From NCBI GenBank assembly GCA_021324795.1, contig JAJPIK010000058.1, positions 1 to 42,966 on the forward strand: DNA of 42,966 bases, given 5' to 3'. Source of the DNA: Chloroflexota bacterium. Its GTDB lineage: Bacteria > Chloroflexota > UBA6077 > FW602-bin22 > CADDYW01. The notes beneath the pieces are model-generated. The model did no database searches. It was not told the origin of the DNA and was given only the letters and a program-made list of their open reading frames with translations. The translations under genes were made by a program, and so were the position numbers. Positions 8,351-17,300 of this stretch are shown one piece after another. Within the stretch, counting starts at the first letter, position 1. Every line of letters begins with the position of its first letter.

Positions 8351-8392
8351 GGAGCGAAGAATCTCAGCCAACTGGCTGAGATTCTTCGCTCC
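8351..8392. repeat. 20-bp perfect palindrome (REP-like, GAGCGAAGAATCTC type)
   Basis: The arms 8351-8370 and 8373-8392 are perfect reverse complements separated by 2 nt. The core GGAGCGAAGAATCTCAGCCA recalls dispersed palindromes I know from Chloroflexota and other genomes. It follows the lactonase-fold gene by 44 nt and may protect or end that transcript. Related elements lie at 18351-18398 and 37753-37795. Confidence 0.7.
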
Positions 8393-8507
8393 TATTGGGA
8401 GTGACCATGATTGTGGATTTCATATTTATAATATTTATAGAGGAAGGTTTCAACATTTCGCCCTATAAACCAACTAAAAAGAGGTATCAATACGCGAGAG
8501 CGCCCAA

Positions 8508-8536
8508 TTGACCTAGTCGGCTGGCCGTCAGATAAT
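8508..8536 (+). promoter_or_regulatory. Strong predicted promoter for the duplicated secreted protein gene
   Basis: TTGACC (8508-8513), a 17-bp spacer and GATAAT (8531-8536), with an AT-rich stretch upstream (8420-8450) that could act as an UP-like element. The predicted start near 8543 leaves about 22 nt, containing the SD TTAGGAGG, before the ATG at 8565. Confidence 0.7.
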
Positions 8537-8564
8537 TTGCAGGGATTAACGGTTAGGAGGTCTC

Positions 8565-9476
8565 ATGCTTCAGTTCACCTGGGCCAGCCGCTCCACGTTC
8601 CTTCATTCCCTGACGCTCATCGCCTGTCTCGTTCTGCTCCTGCCGGGTAGCGTCTTCGCCGCGAACGATACCGCGGATACCGCGATCAAGCTCGACGCCG
8701 CGAAGAATAGCGCGGGCGGCTCGTTGATCGGTAGCACTGGCGGTGTCTATCGCTATTACCACTTCCTCTACCAGGGCGGGAATGTCCAGGTTTTGGTCAC
8801 TATGACTTTTCAGCCCGGGTTCGGTAAAGTCGGTCCCCGGCAGGTTGGCTTTAACGTCTACGGGCCAAACAATCTGATCTGGGTTGGCTCACCATTGGGT
8901 ACCAGTCAGGATGTGAGCACGGTGCAAGTCCCTGTCGCCAGCTCCGCGCCATTCGACGCCCTCGTCCAGGTCTTCAACTACACACCCGGGATCCAGGTCA
9001 GTTACAATCTCTGGGTCTCCGGTCTGGTTGGCGGCAGCCAGAGTGGACCAGTGGTGACGAATAATGCGACCCCCAACACTGCGGCGGTGATAACGACAGA
9101 TAATGTCTTGATCGACGGCACGCTCATTGGGAAATGGGGAGGGACTTTCCAGTATTTCACGCTTTCGAATCCCGGCCACGGCGTGCCCCTGGCGGTGACT
9201 TTCAACGCGTCGCCTCTTTACAACGGTCAGGGCTATGCCTATGGCTTCAACCTCTATCGCGATGATCCCAACAGTCAGGTCACGCTCGCGGCGACGTCGG
9301 CTCCAATTTCCCAGGACGCGAGTAGCATTACCTTTGGCGCCTCGGTGTCTCAGGATGCACCGGCGATCTATCAGCTCCAGATCTACAGTTATTGGCCAGG
9401 TGTTCCGGTGAGCTACCATTTGAGGATCACTGGCCTTGGCGGACCGATTCCTGTCAAAAACGGGGGACATAGTTGA
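8565..9476 (+). CDS. Secreted protein with two internal repeat domains, function unknown
   Basis: 303 residues with a Sec signal (MLQFTWASRSTFLHSLTLIA..., cleavage near VFAAND). The mature protein is two homologous beta-rich domains of about 110 residues. The first runs from GGSLIGSTGGVYRYY to VSYNLWVSGL; the second from DGTLIGKWGGTFQYF to VSYHLRITGL. Shared landmarks are LIG...GG.....Y, the GFN(V/L)Y strand, the Q(D)...S..V block and the Y.PG(I/V)(Q/P)VSY(N/H)L ending. The style resembles pre-peptidase C-terminal-like beta-sandwiches, a guess from pattern only. No catalytic motif is seen, so a surface or matrix role is likely. SD TTAGGAGG and the promoter at 8508 fix the start. Confidence 0.75.
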   Translation: MLQFTWASRSTFLHSLTLIACLVLLLPGSVFAANDTADTAIKLDAAKNSAGGSLIGSTGGVYRYYHFLYQGGNVQVLVTMTFQPGFGKVGPRQVGFNVYGPNNLIWVGSPLGTSQDVSTVQVPVASSAPFDALVQVFNYTPGIQVSYNLWVSGLVGGSQSGPVVTNNATPNTAAVITTDNVLIDGTLIGKWGGTFQYFTLSNPGHGVPLAVTFNASPLYNGQGYAYGFNLYRDDPNSQVTLAATSAPISQDASSITFGASVSQDAPAIYQLQIYSYWPGVPVSYHLRITGLGGPIPVKNGGHS

Positions 9477-9482
9477 GGAAGC

Positions 9483-9608
9483 ATGACAGTTTGCGGTACC
9501 TGCCGTTTTCGCAATCCGGCGCCAACTGCCGTTGAGGAGCGCCTACGCCTGCAGATCCTTGAACTGTCGGAAACTCAGGTTCTGCTCCGCTCAGCTTATC
9601 GCTGCTGA
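9483..9608 (+). CDS. Possible 41-residue Cys-containing small protein
   Basis: MTVCGTCRFRNPAPTAVEER... ends in AYRC. A CxxC pair lies near the N-terminus, recalling half of a zinc ribbon, and a predicted helix (RLRLQILELSETQVLL) follows. The ATG lies 6 nt after the stop of the secreted-protein gene, whose end (TGAGGAAGC) could serve as SD. It is too short to identify and may be chance or a truncated zinc-ribbon protein. Confidence 0.25.
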   Translation: MTVCGTCRFRNPAPTAVEERLRLQILELSETQVLLRSAYRC

Positions 9609-9716
9609 GCGTGCCGTTTCTCCGGTCCGGTGGGCTGAAGATCGCCTCTGATCTCGCCCTGCTCCGGAGCTTCCAGGCCATCAAGCCACCCGAGGAACGA
9701 CGCCCGCGACGTTAGT

Positions 9717-10802
9717 TCAGCCGTTGAGCCGTTGCCACCGTTCTTCGATTCGGGCGAGCTTCCAGATGGCGAAAGACACCAGCCAGGTAATGACGAACAG
9801 TCCGACGATAGCGTAGCCGATCGAGCCAAGATCAAAGTTTCCGATGAAGTCCCAAAAGGGACCGGAGAGATTCAGCCGATCCTGGACGATGCTCAAGAGC
9901 TCGATCGTTCCGATGATCAGGGCGACCGCGACCGACAGGCCAGTGACAGTGATGTTGTAGTAGATTTTGCGGACTGGATTAGAAAACGCCCAGCCATAGG
10001 CCTTGCTCATGAAGGCCCCGTCCGCGGTGTCCATCATCGACATGCCCGCGGCAAAAATCAGGGGAAGACAGACGACCGCGTAGAAGGGGAGGCCGGTTGA
10101 TGCCGCGCCGGCGGCGAGCGCGAGCAGCGCGACCTCGCTCGCCGTGTCAAACCCCAGTCCAAAGAGGAAGCCGACCGGGTACATCTGCCAGCTCCTGGTG
10201 ACAGTCCGCGAAAGGCGTCCGAAGAAGCGATTCATGAAGCCCCGGGCTTGAAGTTGCGCCTCTAGCCGCTCCTCATCGTACGTTCCCTGGCGCATCTCAC
10301 GGAACACCCGAATGACGTCGATGAGGATAACGATATTGAGGATACCAATCAGGTAGAGGAAGGAACCGGAAACCAGCGTGCCAATCAAACCGCCAAAGCT
10401 CTTGAGCGTCGAGCCCTCGCTGGTCACTTGGGCCGCGACCTGCTGGGCGGCGAAAGCGAGCGCCATGGCCAGCGCCAGAACCACGGTTGAATGACCCAGC
10501 GAAAAGAAGAAGCCAACACCAAGCGGCCGCTGCCCTTCCGCCATGAGCTTCCGAGTCGTGTTGTCAATTGCCGAGATGTGGTCGGCGTCGAAGGCATGCC
10601 GCAATCCGAAGAGGTAAGCAGTAAATCCCACCCCGACGCCAAGCGCGGCGGGGTACTTGGGCGCGACGAGAAAGATCAGGGTACCCCAACCGAGGACGTG
10701 GAGAAGAACGACGACGAGGTAGAAGCCGCCGAGTCGCCGTATCTCACTTCTCGTCAAAGCGGGGGACAGATGCTCTGAGAGATCCTTCTGAACTTGCAAC
10801 AT
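9717..10802 (-). CDS. Nickel/cobalt permease, NiCoT (HoxN/HupN/NixA) family
   Basis: An integral membrane transporter for uptake of Ni2+ or Co2+. About 361 residues with eight or so hydrophobic segments. The family signatures are all present: RHAFDADHISAIDNTTRK in helix II (the H-x4-DH metal motif), FFSLGHSTVV, LGFDTASEVALLAL and GMSMMDTADG. The large basic loop (residues about 165-205) between the two halves is typical. The ATG at 10802 is 11 nt from the GAGGAG SD; a GTG at 10811 (2 nt from it) is the alternative. It has its own promoter, overlapped by an inverted repeat that resembles a Nur (nickel Fur-family) box. Ni versus Co preference cannot be told from sequence alone. Confidence 0.93.
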   Translation of the reverse strand: MLQVQKDLSEHLSPALTRSEIRRLGGFYLVVVLLHVLGWGTLIFLVAPKYPAALGVGVGFTAYLFGLRHAFDADHISAIDNTTRKLMAEGQRPLGVGFFFSLGHSTVVLALAMALAFAAQQVAAQVTSEGSTLKSFGGLIGTLVSGSFLYLIGILNIVILIDVIRVFREMRQGTYDEERLEAQLQARGFMNRFFGRLSRTVTRSWQMYPVGFLFGLGFDTASEVALLALAAGAASTGLPFYAVVCLPLIFAAGMSMMDTADGAFMSKAYGWAFSNPVRKIYYNITVTGLSVAVALIIGTIELLSIVQDRLNLSGPFWDFIGNFDLGSIGYAIVGLFVITWLVSFAIWKLARIEERWQRLNG

Positions 10803-10882
10803 CGCCGTCACTGCTCCTCAATACGGAAATGCACGAGCCTCAACGAGGCGTGCCTCCTCGACCCCTCGAGTCAAGCTTGCTC

Positions 10883-10922
10883 ATTATACGAAGGAGTGCT
10901 CCTAATTGCAACACTTTGCAAT
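10883..10922 (-). promoter_or_regulatory. Promoter of the Ni/Co permease overlapped by a Nur-like operator
   Basis: On the minus strand: -35 TTGCAA (10911-10906), 17-bp spacer, -10 TATAAT (10888-10883), a perfect -10. The -35 is one half of the perfect inverted repeat ATTGCAA-N4-TTGCAAT (10905-10922). From memory, the Streptomyces Nur box is TTGCAA-N5-TTGCAA, so the half-sites match and the spacer is one base shorter. Binding here would block RNA polymerase, as expected for repression by excess nickel. No fur-family gene is in the window. Confidence 0.6.
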
Positions 10923-10925
10923 AAG

Positions 10926-12947
10926 CTATGATCCGGTCATCGTCCGATTGCTATGGCGTAACCATTGCGCATTCAGAGCGACGATGACGGTACTCGCGGA
11001 CATGAGCAGTGCACCAATCGCGGGAGTCAAGATGATTCCTCGCCCGGCCAGCACTCCGGCGGCAATGGGCATGGCAACGACGTTATAACCGGTTGCCCAG
11101 GCGAGATTTTGAATCATCTTCTGATAGCTCGCCCGGCTGAGTCGAATGACCCGGACAACGTCTCTCGGGTCATTTCGCACGAGGATGATGCCGGCGCTTT
11201 CGATCGCCACGTCGGTCCCGGCGCCAATGGCGATCCCAACGTCAGCCGTCGCCAAGGCTGGCGCATCGTTGATCCCATCACCGACCATGGCGACTTTGAA
11301 GCCACGTGCCTGTAGCTCTCGGATCTTGTCGACCTTTTGCCGGGGTAGTACTTCGGCGAAATACTCGTCGATCCCGAGCTCACGGGAAACCCACGCGGCC
11401 ACGGCGGCGCTGTCGCCGGTTAGCATGGCAACTTGGATCCCCATGGCTTTCAACTGCGCCACCGCCTCTCGAGATTCGTCGCGAATGACGTCGGCGAGGG
11501 CAAAAGCTGCGCTTGGCTCACCATTGCGCACCAGGTAGACGACGGTCTTTCCTTGCTTGTCCCAGCGATCCACCATTGTAAGCAGGTTGTCAGGTAAGCT
11601 CAGGCCGAGCATTTCGAGCAGGTGAGGGCCACCGACCAGAACTTCATTCCCGTCGATCCAACCACGAACCCCCTGACCGGGTAGGGCCTCGAACTCTTTC
11701 ACCGCCGGTGGGGTGATACCCCGCACCTTGGCTGCGCTCCGCAGGGCGCGGGCGATTGTGTGCTCCGATTCTCCCTCGACGGCCGCCGCCAAGGCGAGTG
11801 CCGTCTGCTCATTCAGTCCAGCAGTCGTGATCAGTCCTACCACGCCCTGTTCGCCCTTGGTCAAGGTGCCGGTCTTGTCGAAGACGATGACGTCGACACT
11901 CCGGGCTTCTTCGAGCTGCAGCCGATCTCGAACCAGGATACCGTTCCGAGCAGCGAGGCTGGTTGTGATCGCCACGACCAGCGGTATCGCCAGGCCCAGC
12001 GCGTGGGGGCAAGCGATGACGAGAACGGTAACCGTCCGTTCGATGGCAAAGCTCAGCGGAGCTCCGATGGCGAGCCAACCCAGCAAAGTGAGCGTGCCGG
12101 CGCCAATGGCGATGATGGTCAGCCAAAAGGCAGCGCGATTCGCGAGGACTTCGCTGCGTGAACGGGACTGCTGGGCCTCTTCGACTAATCGCATAATGCC
12201 GGCTAGCGTCGTTTGGTCCCCTACCCTTGTCACCCGGACCCGGAGTGCGCCGTCGCCATTGACCGTGCCACCGATGACCGAATCGCCCGGTCGCTTGTCC
12301 ACCGGTCGTGATTCGCCGGTGACCATCGCCTCGTTCACCCATGATTCTCCGCTGATGACCACCCCGTCGGCGGGGATCCGTCCACCGGGTCGAATGAGAA
12401 TGAGGTCACCGACTTTCAGATCGCCGACCGGGATCTCCTCGGTCGTGCTATCGACGATACGCTCGGCGGTATCCGGAAGGAGACGTGCCAGCTCGGCAAG
12501 GGCGTTACTGGCGCGCCCGACTGCGCTCAGCTCAATCCAGTGTCCGAGCAGCATGACGTCGATCAACGTCGCTAGCTCCCAGTAGAGCGTCATGCCCGAG
12601 CCGAGGAGCGCGGTCGCGATACTGTAACCGTAGGCAACGACGATCGCGAGAGAGACAAGGGTCATCATGCCGACGGTACCGCGCTGGATCTCGGCCAGAG
12701 CACCTTGGAGAAAGATGCTCCCGCCGTAGACGAAGATCATCGTGCTCAAGAGGAGGGGGACGAACTGGTTGCGAAGGGCGAGTGGGAGAGGGAAGTGAAA
12801 GAGATCCTGGATCGGAGAAGCGTAGAGCAGAATCGGGATCGTTAGAGCCAGGCAAATCCAGAACCGCCGTTGGAAGACGGCAAGGTCGTGTCCGGCGTGC
12901 CTTCTCGGTGCGCCGTGGGGCTCGGTAAAAGTCGAATCGTGATGCAT
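10926..12947 (-). CDS. copB: CopB-type heavy-metal P-type ATPase (P1B-3, CPH motif)
   Basis: 673 residues, an ATP-driven copper (or silver) exporter of the inner membrane. It has the full P1B core: actuator motif TGES, transmembrane metal motif Cys313-Pro314-His315, phosphorylation site DKTGTLT (Asp357), and hinge GDGINDAPALATADVGIA. CPH instead of CPC marks the P1B-3 (CopB) class, linked in characterised members to Cu2+/Cu+ or Ag+ export. The N-terminus is His-rich (MHHDSTFTEPHGAPRRHAGHD), usual for CopB, with no CxxC metal domain. I chose ATG 12947 since the longer frame needs a TTG at 13040 without SD. It is followed after a 114-nt gap by the Ni/Co permease, which has its own promoter. The symbol is by family only. 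Confidence 0.9.
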   Translation of the reverse strand: MHHDSTFTEPHGAPRRHAGHDLAVFQRRFWICLALTIPILLYASPIQDLFHFPLPLALRNQFVPLLLSTMIFVYGGSIFLQGALAEIQRGTVGMMTLVSLAIVVAYGYSIATALLGSGMTLYWELATLIDVMLLGHWIELSAVGRASNALAELARLLPDTAERIVDSTTEEIPVGDLKVGDLILIRPGGRIPADGVVISGESWVNEAMVTGESRPVDKRPGDSVIGGTVNGDGALRVRVTRVGDQTTLAGIMRLVEEAQQSRSRSEVLANRAAFWLTIIAIGAGTLTLLGWLAIGAPLSFAIERTVTVLVIACPHALGLAIPLVVAITTSLAARNGILVRDRLQLEEARSVDVIVFDKTGTLTKGEQGVVGLITTAGLNEQTALALAAAVEGESEHTIARALRSAAKVRGITPPAVKEFEALPGQGVRGWIDGNEVLVGGPHLLEMLGLSLPDNLLTMVDRWDKQGKTVVYLVRNGEPSAAFALADVIRDESREAVAQLKAMGIQVAMLTGDSAAVAAWVSRELGIDEYFAEVLPRQKVDKIRELQARGFKVAMVGDGINDAPALATADVGIAIGAGTDVAIESAGIILVRNDPRDVVRVIRLSRASYQKMIQNLAWATGYNVVAMPIAAGVLAGRGIILTPAIGALLMSASTVIVALNAQWLRHSNRTMTGS

Positions 12948-13032
12948 CGTGGCCTTGTTTCTTCCCTGCCTCTTTCGATCTCTCGCTTCATCGCAGGGGC
13001 TAGATAAATGCAAGGTGTGGTCCGTGCCCTGC

Positions 13033-13239
13033 TCAGTCAAGGTCAGCTTGGTTGGTCTGGCCCTCGTGGCGGAGACTGCTCAGGAAATCTGCCGCCACGG
13101 TTGTCAGGAGTTCTTGGCTTTTCCCGAGGTTAGATTCGTCCGTGGGACTGACGCGGTTTCGAATGACGACAACTCTTCCAGAGATGGTACCAGATCTGGC
13201 CAGAATGGCCCCCATCACTTCTGTCCGCGCGATCTTCAA
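13033..13239 (-). CDS. Possible 68-residue protein upstream of the copper ATPase
   Basis: An open frame on the same strand as the ATPase, ending 85 nt before it, starting at a TTG (13239) with no clear SD. The translation (ARTEVMGAILARSGTISGR, then an amphipathic stretch ELLTTVAADFLSSLRHEG) has normal composition and codon use but matches no family I know. It lacks the CxxC or His motifs expected of a copper chaperone or CsoR. Treat as uncertain. The rest of 12948-13344 shows no other gene. Confidence 0.3.
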   Translation of the reverse strand: MKIARTEVMGAILARSGTISGRVVVIRNRVSPTDESNLGKSQELLTTVAADFLSSLRHEGQTNQADLD

Positions 13240-13344
13240 GAGAATTTAGCTAGTCGTTAATACATCTTGGCGCTCTGACATTTACTATCGTTGGCACAGG
13301 CCTCCTCTTTATCAATTCTCAACTTACGCCATCGGAGAACGTCA

Positions 13345-14217
13345 ATGTCCCACACGAAATGCCTCTACCACGCCAAGGTCTCATTGGTTCTTGGATGCTT
13401 GATCTTCTCGCTCGTTGGGCTGCTGTTACCGGTCAGTGCGCTCGCAGCCGATCTCGATAGCGCAACGACGATCGATTCCTCGGCAGTAGGTCAGATTGCT
13501 TCTTCCCCGGAGTTCGCCGTCGAGTTTCCCAGCTCGGGTGCGATCGGCTTCGACGTGTCCTATCCTCAGTGCCAGGCGTCGCTAACGTCCAATCCCCCAG
13601 CCAGCACCACTGCCTATCAGTTCGCCGTCATCGGGATCACTGGCGGAAGAGCGATGACTCGCAATCGTTGCCTGGGAGCTGAGTACCAAGTCGCGGCCGG
13701 GCAAGGACTGCCGATTTCGTTTTATCTGAACGTGAATTACCCTCGTGGTGCAGCCGTCGCGTACGGTCAGGACGGGCCGCTCGGAACGTGCGACAATTTT
13801 GATGAGCAGTGCATCTCCTACACGTATGGCTGGAATACCGCCCAGGATGCTTACCAGAACGCTCAACAGACCCTGCAGTCCCTAAACGTCTCGGATATGC
13901 CAAGTATTTGGTGGCTCGATGTCGAGATCGCCAACTACTGGTCACCCGACCCGTCGCTCAATGACCGGGTGATTCAAGGGGCGATCGACTTCTTCCAACA
14001 GAGTGTCGGCAACGTAACGGTCGGCATTTATTCGGTTCGTTCAGATTGGAACCGGATCGCCGGTGCTTCCTTCCAACCCGGCGTCCCAGCCTGGGTAGCT
14101 GGCGCGCGCAGCCTGAACGGAGCAGGCCAGCTCTGCGCGCAACCTTCGTTTACCGGCGGCCCGGTTGCCCTGGTGCAGTACGCTAACAAGCAGTTCGACG
14201 TGGATTACGTCTGTTAG
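13345..14217 (+). CDS. Secreted TIM-barrel glycoside-hydrolase-like protein (GH25/DUF1906-type)
   Basis: 290 residues with a Sec signal (SLVLGCLIFSLVGLLLPVSALAAD). The mature domain starts IGFDVSYPQCQ. It proceeds through FAVIGITGGRAMTRNRCL, GLPISFYLNVNYPRG, GWNTAQDAYQNA, PSIWWLDVEIANYW, IQGAIDFFQ, VTVGIYSVRSDWNRI and PAWVAGAR to ALVQYANKQFDVDYVC. The order Asp on strand 1, WLDVE on the mid strand and GIYS then resembles GH25 lysozyme-like and Rv2525c-like barrels, in which Asp-x-Glu residues are catalytic. Six or so cysteines suggest disulfides outside the cell. ATG 13345 has SD GGAGAAC and opens the signal peptide. Cell-wall glycan cleavage is possible but unproven. Confidence 0.75.
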   Translation: MSHTKCLYHAKVSLVLGCLIFSLVGLLLPVSALAADLDSATTIDSSAVGQIASSPEFAVEFPSSGAIGFDVSYPQCQASLTSNPPASTTAYQFAVIGITGGRAMTRNRCLGAEYQVAAGQGLPISFYLNVNYPRGAAVAYGQDGPLGTCDNFDEQCISYTYGWNTAQDAYQNAQQTLQSLNVSDMPSIWWLDVEIANYWSPDPSLNDRVIQGAIDFFQQSVGNVTVGIYSVRSDWNRIAGASFQPGVPAWVAGARSLNGAGQLCAQPSFTGGPVALVQYANKQFDVDYVC

Positions 14218-14224
14218 CCGAGTC

Positions 14225-14253
14225 TTGACTCTTCCCGTCGGCAAGTGTAGGCT
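14225..14253 (+). promoter_or_regulatory. Predicted promoter for the cyclase/AAA gene
   Basis: TTGACT (14225-14230), a 17-bp spacer and TAGGCT (14248-14253), starting 8 nt after the previous stop. The predicted transcript start near 14260 leaves a leader of about 54 nt before GTG 14314. Confidence 0.55.
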
Positions 14254-14313
14254 TGCGCTGGCTGATCGGCGGTTGAATGGCCGGTTCAGTGGTGGTCTAC
14301 CGAGAGAAGAAGC

Positions 14314-17300
14314 GTGCGTTGCCCGAACTGTCAGACGGAGAATCCGCCGACCGCGAACTTTTGCGCCAATTGCGGGGCGAAACTGCCGCGGGTATGTCCC
14401 CAGTGCGGCGCTCCGATCACTCCTCCTGGCCGCTTTTGTGCCTCCTGCGGGACACCCTTAACCGGGGGAGCGAGCGCCCCGACTCGCCCCCCACCGGTGA
14501 CTCTCGAGGAAAAGTTTTCGTCTTTCCAGCAAAGCTTGCCCGCCGCCTTCCGTGAGCAATTGCTCGCCCCGGCCGAGGGCGAAAATCGGATCATCACGAT
14601 TCTTTTCGCCGATCTCTCTGCCTCGGTGAAGACGATCGCCGAGCTCCAGCCAGAGGACGCGGCGAGCCTGGTCAACCGGGTTCTCCAGGCGATGGTGGAT
14701 GCGATTCTCAAGTACGAAGGGCGAATCAATCGAATGCTCGGTGATGGCGTGCTCGCCTTCTTCGGCATGTCGCAGGCGCACGAGAACGATCCCGAGCGAG
14801 CAATTCACGCTGCACTCGAGCTGCGTGAGGCGGTGCAGACGCTTGGGCTGAACGTGACGGCGGGGATCAACACCGGCGAAGTGTACCTGGGGAACGTCGG
14901 CCCGGAGCAGCATCACGAGTTTACTGCGCTGGGCGCGACGATCAATCTCGCGAGTCGACTGCAAGCGAAAGCTGAACCGGGGCAGATTCTCGTCGGCGAG
15001 GTAACCTATCGCCAGACCCATCGTGCTTTTGAGTTCGTACCTCACGTCATGGACGTGAAAGGGTTAGCCGAGCCGATCACTGCCTACGAAGTGGTGCGAC
15101 CGCTGGCTCGCCCGGACAAAGTGCGCGGGCTCGAAGGGTTGCAGGCAGATTTGATCGGACGAGACAGCGAGCTTGCCAAGCTGCGGGAGGCGCTCGCCGA
15201 GGTGCAGCAAGGACGCGGCCAGGTCGTCAACTTGATCGGCGAAGCCGGCCTGGGAAAATCACGACTGGTGGCCGAGCTCAAGCACCACGCGCTGAACGTC
15301 GAGGGACTGGTCTGGCTCGAAGGGCGTTGCCTCGAGTTCACCAGTGGAGTGAGCTACTGGCCATTTCTGGATGCGCTGCGCGAGTATCTTGGTTGGCGGC
15401 TCGAGGACGATGAGCGTAGTCGCGCCGATCGCCTCATCAAGGTCATAGAAAGCTTGGCTGACCGCGGCGCGCTGAACAGGGCGCGGGCCGAGGAGATACT
15501 GCCCTTCCTCGCCAATCTTCTGTCGATTCAGATTGGAGGCGAGCAGTACCGCTGGGTGCAGCGCCTAACCCCGGAGCAACTTAAGCATCAAACCTTTCTC
15601 GCCCTGGTCGATCTGATCGTGGCGCTTGCCCACCACGCTCCGCTCGTTCTCATCCTCGAGGATCTTCACTGGACGGATAGTCATTCGGTCGACGTGATCT
15701 CGTTGCTGATGGACTCGCTCCGCCTGGCCTCGCTGCTGCTGGTGTGCGTCTATCGCCCGGAGCGAGACCAGCGCTGCTGGCAGCTCGGCACAATTGCCAC
15801 CCGCAAGTGCCCGGAGCGTTATACCGAGATCGTGCTGCGTGAGCTGACCCCTGCCCAGGGTCGCCGCCTGATCGAATCGCTCTTACGGATCGACCACTTG
15901 CCAGACACGGTCAAGGGAATGATCATCGAGAAAGCGCAGGGAAACCCTTTCTTTGTCGAAGAGGTGATTCGCTCGCTGATCGACGCCGGTCTCGTCTATC
16001 AGGAAGCAGACCGCTGGCAGGTGCGCCAGGAGGTCGCCGGCGTGGCTGTGCCGGCAACGATCCAGGCGGTGATTCTCAGTCGGGTGGATCGGCTCGAGGA
16101 CGAGACCAAGCGGATTCTTCAGAGTGCGGCGGTGATCGGCCGACTCTTCGGGCGCCGTCTGCTCGGCTACGTAGTCCGGCAAGAGCGTGGATTAGAGCAT
16201 GCCCTCGAAGAGCTAGAGGATCGGGAGCTGATCTACCAGGAGCGGGTGATTCCCGAGGAGGAATTCTCGTTCCGGCACGTGCTCACCCAGGAGACGGTCT
16301 ACCAGGGAATCCTGCGGCGGCGGCGGATGCAGTTTCACCGGCTGGTGGCGGAAGGAATCGAGGGGCTCTACCGGGAGAACCTCGACGCGTATTACGAACA
16401 GCTCGCCTACCACTATGGAAGGAGCGGGGTTATGGACAAGACAATTGACTATTTGATCAAGTCCGCCCAGAAGGCCCATCGCGCCTATGCCAACGATGAG
16501 GCGCTGAGCTACTATCAGCAAGCGCTCAAGCAACTGGAAGCGATGGGAGCGGACCAGGTCGAACCATCCATGGAAATCGCGGTTTATCATGGTCTGGGGC
16601 TCGTTCACCACCGAGCCGGACGACCTGGTGAAGCCGAGCAGCAGCTTCGGCGAGCGATTAGCCGGAGGAAAGTGCGCGGCCTATCTCACGACGAGCTAGC
16701 GCGGGTGTACGCATCCCTGGGACAAATGCTCTACTGGCAAATGCGCCACGACGACGTTCAGGCAGTCGCCCAAGAGGGGCTTGCTTTGCTCAGCGATGAA
16801 GCGCCAACCGTGGAGAAGATCGTTCTCCTCTACCTGCATGGCAGCTCCCTCGCCCTCAGTGGGGACCATCGAAAGCGTCTCGAGCTTCTCGAGCCCCATC
16901 TCGCTTCTCTTGAGAGCTTGTCGTATTCCGAAAGCCTGCGGCTGGTTTTCTTCCACCTCACGCTTGATCTTGGCTCTTACAAGCGAGTTGACGAGGCATT
17001 ACACCTGGTCGAGGTTTTCGAACGCAAGGCAAGCGCCGCCCATGATCTCCAGGGACTGGGCTATGCCGAGGCCGGGCGTGCCTGGCTTGCCTTTGTGCAG
17101 GGACGTTTGCCGGAGGCGGTGCTCCACGAGCAGCGAGGGATCGAGCATTTCCTGAAGGTTGGCGAGGTCAGCGACACCGCTCTCACTCTCCTCATGGAAG
17201 CGTGGGTGCACCTGCGTTCGGGTGATCTTGACGCGGCAGAAAGGGTGGCGGCGCGGGCCCGCACCATGGTCGAGGGTGCTGGCCTCGCCTATCACCTGGG

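Noticed and set aside
11713..12585. Plus-strand frame of 290 codons opposite the copper ATPase
   Set aside because: Ser/Thr/Pro-rich shadow of the ATPase coding strand; the ATPase has complete P-type motifs.
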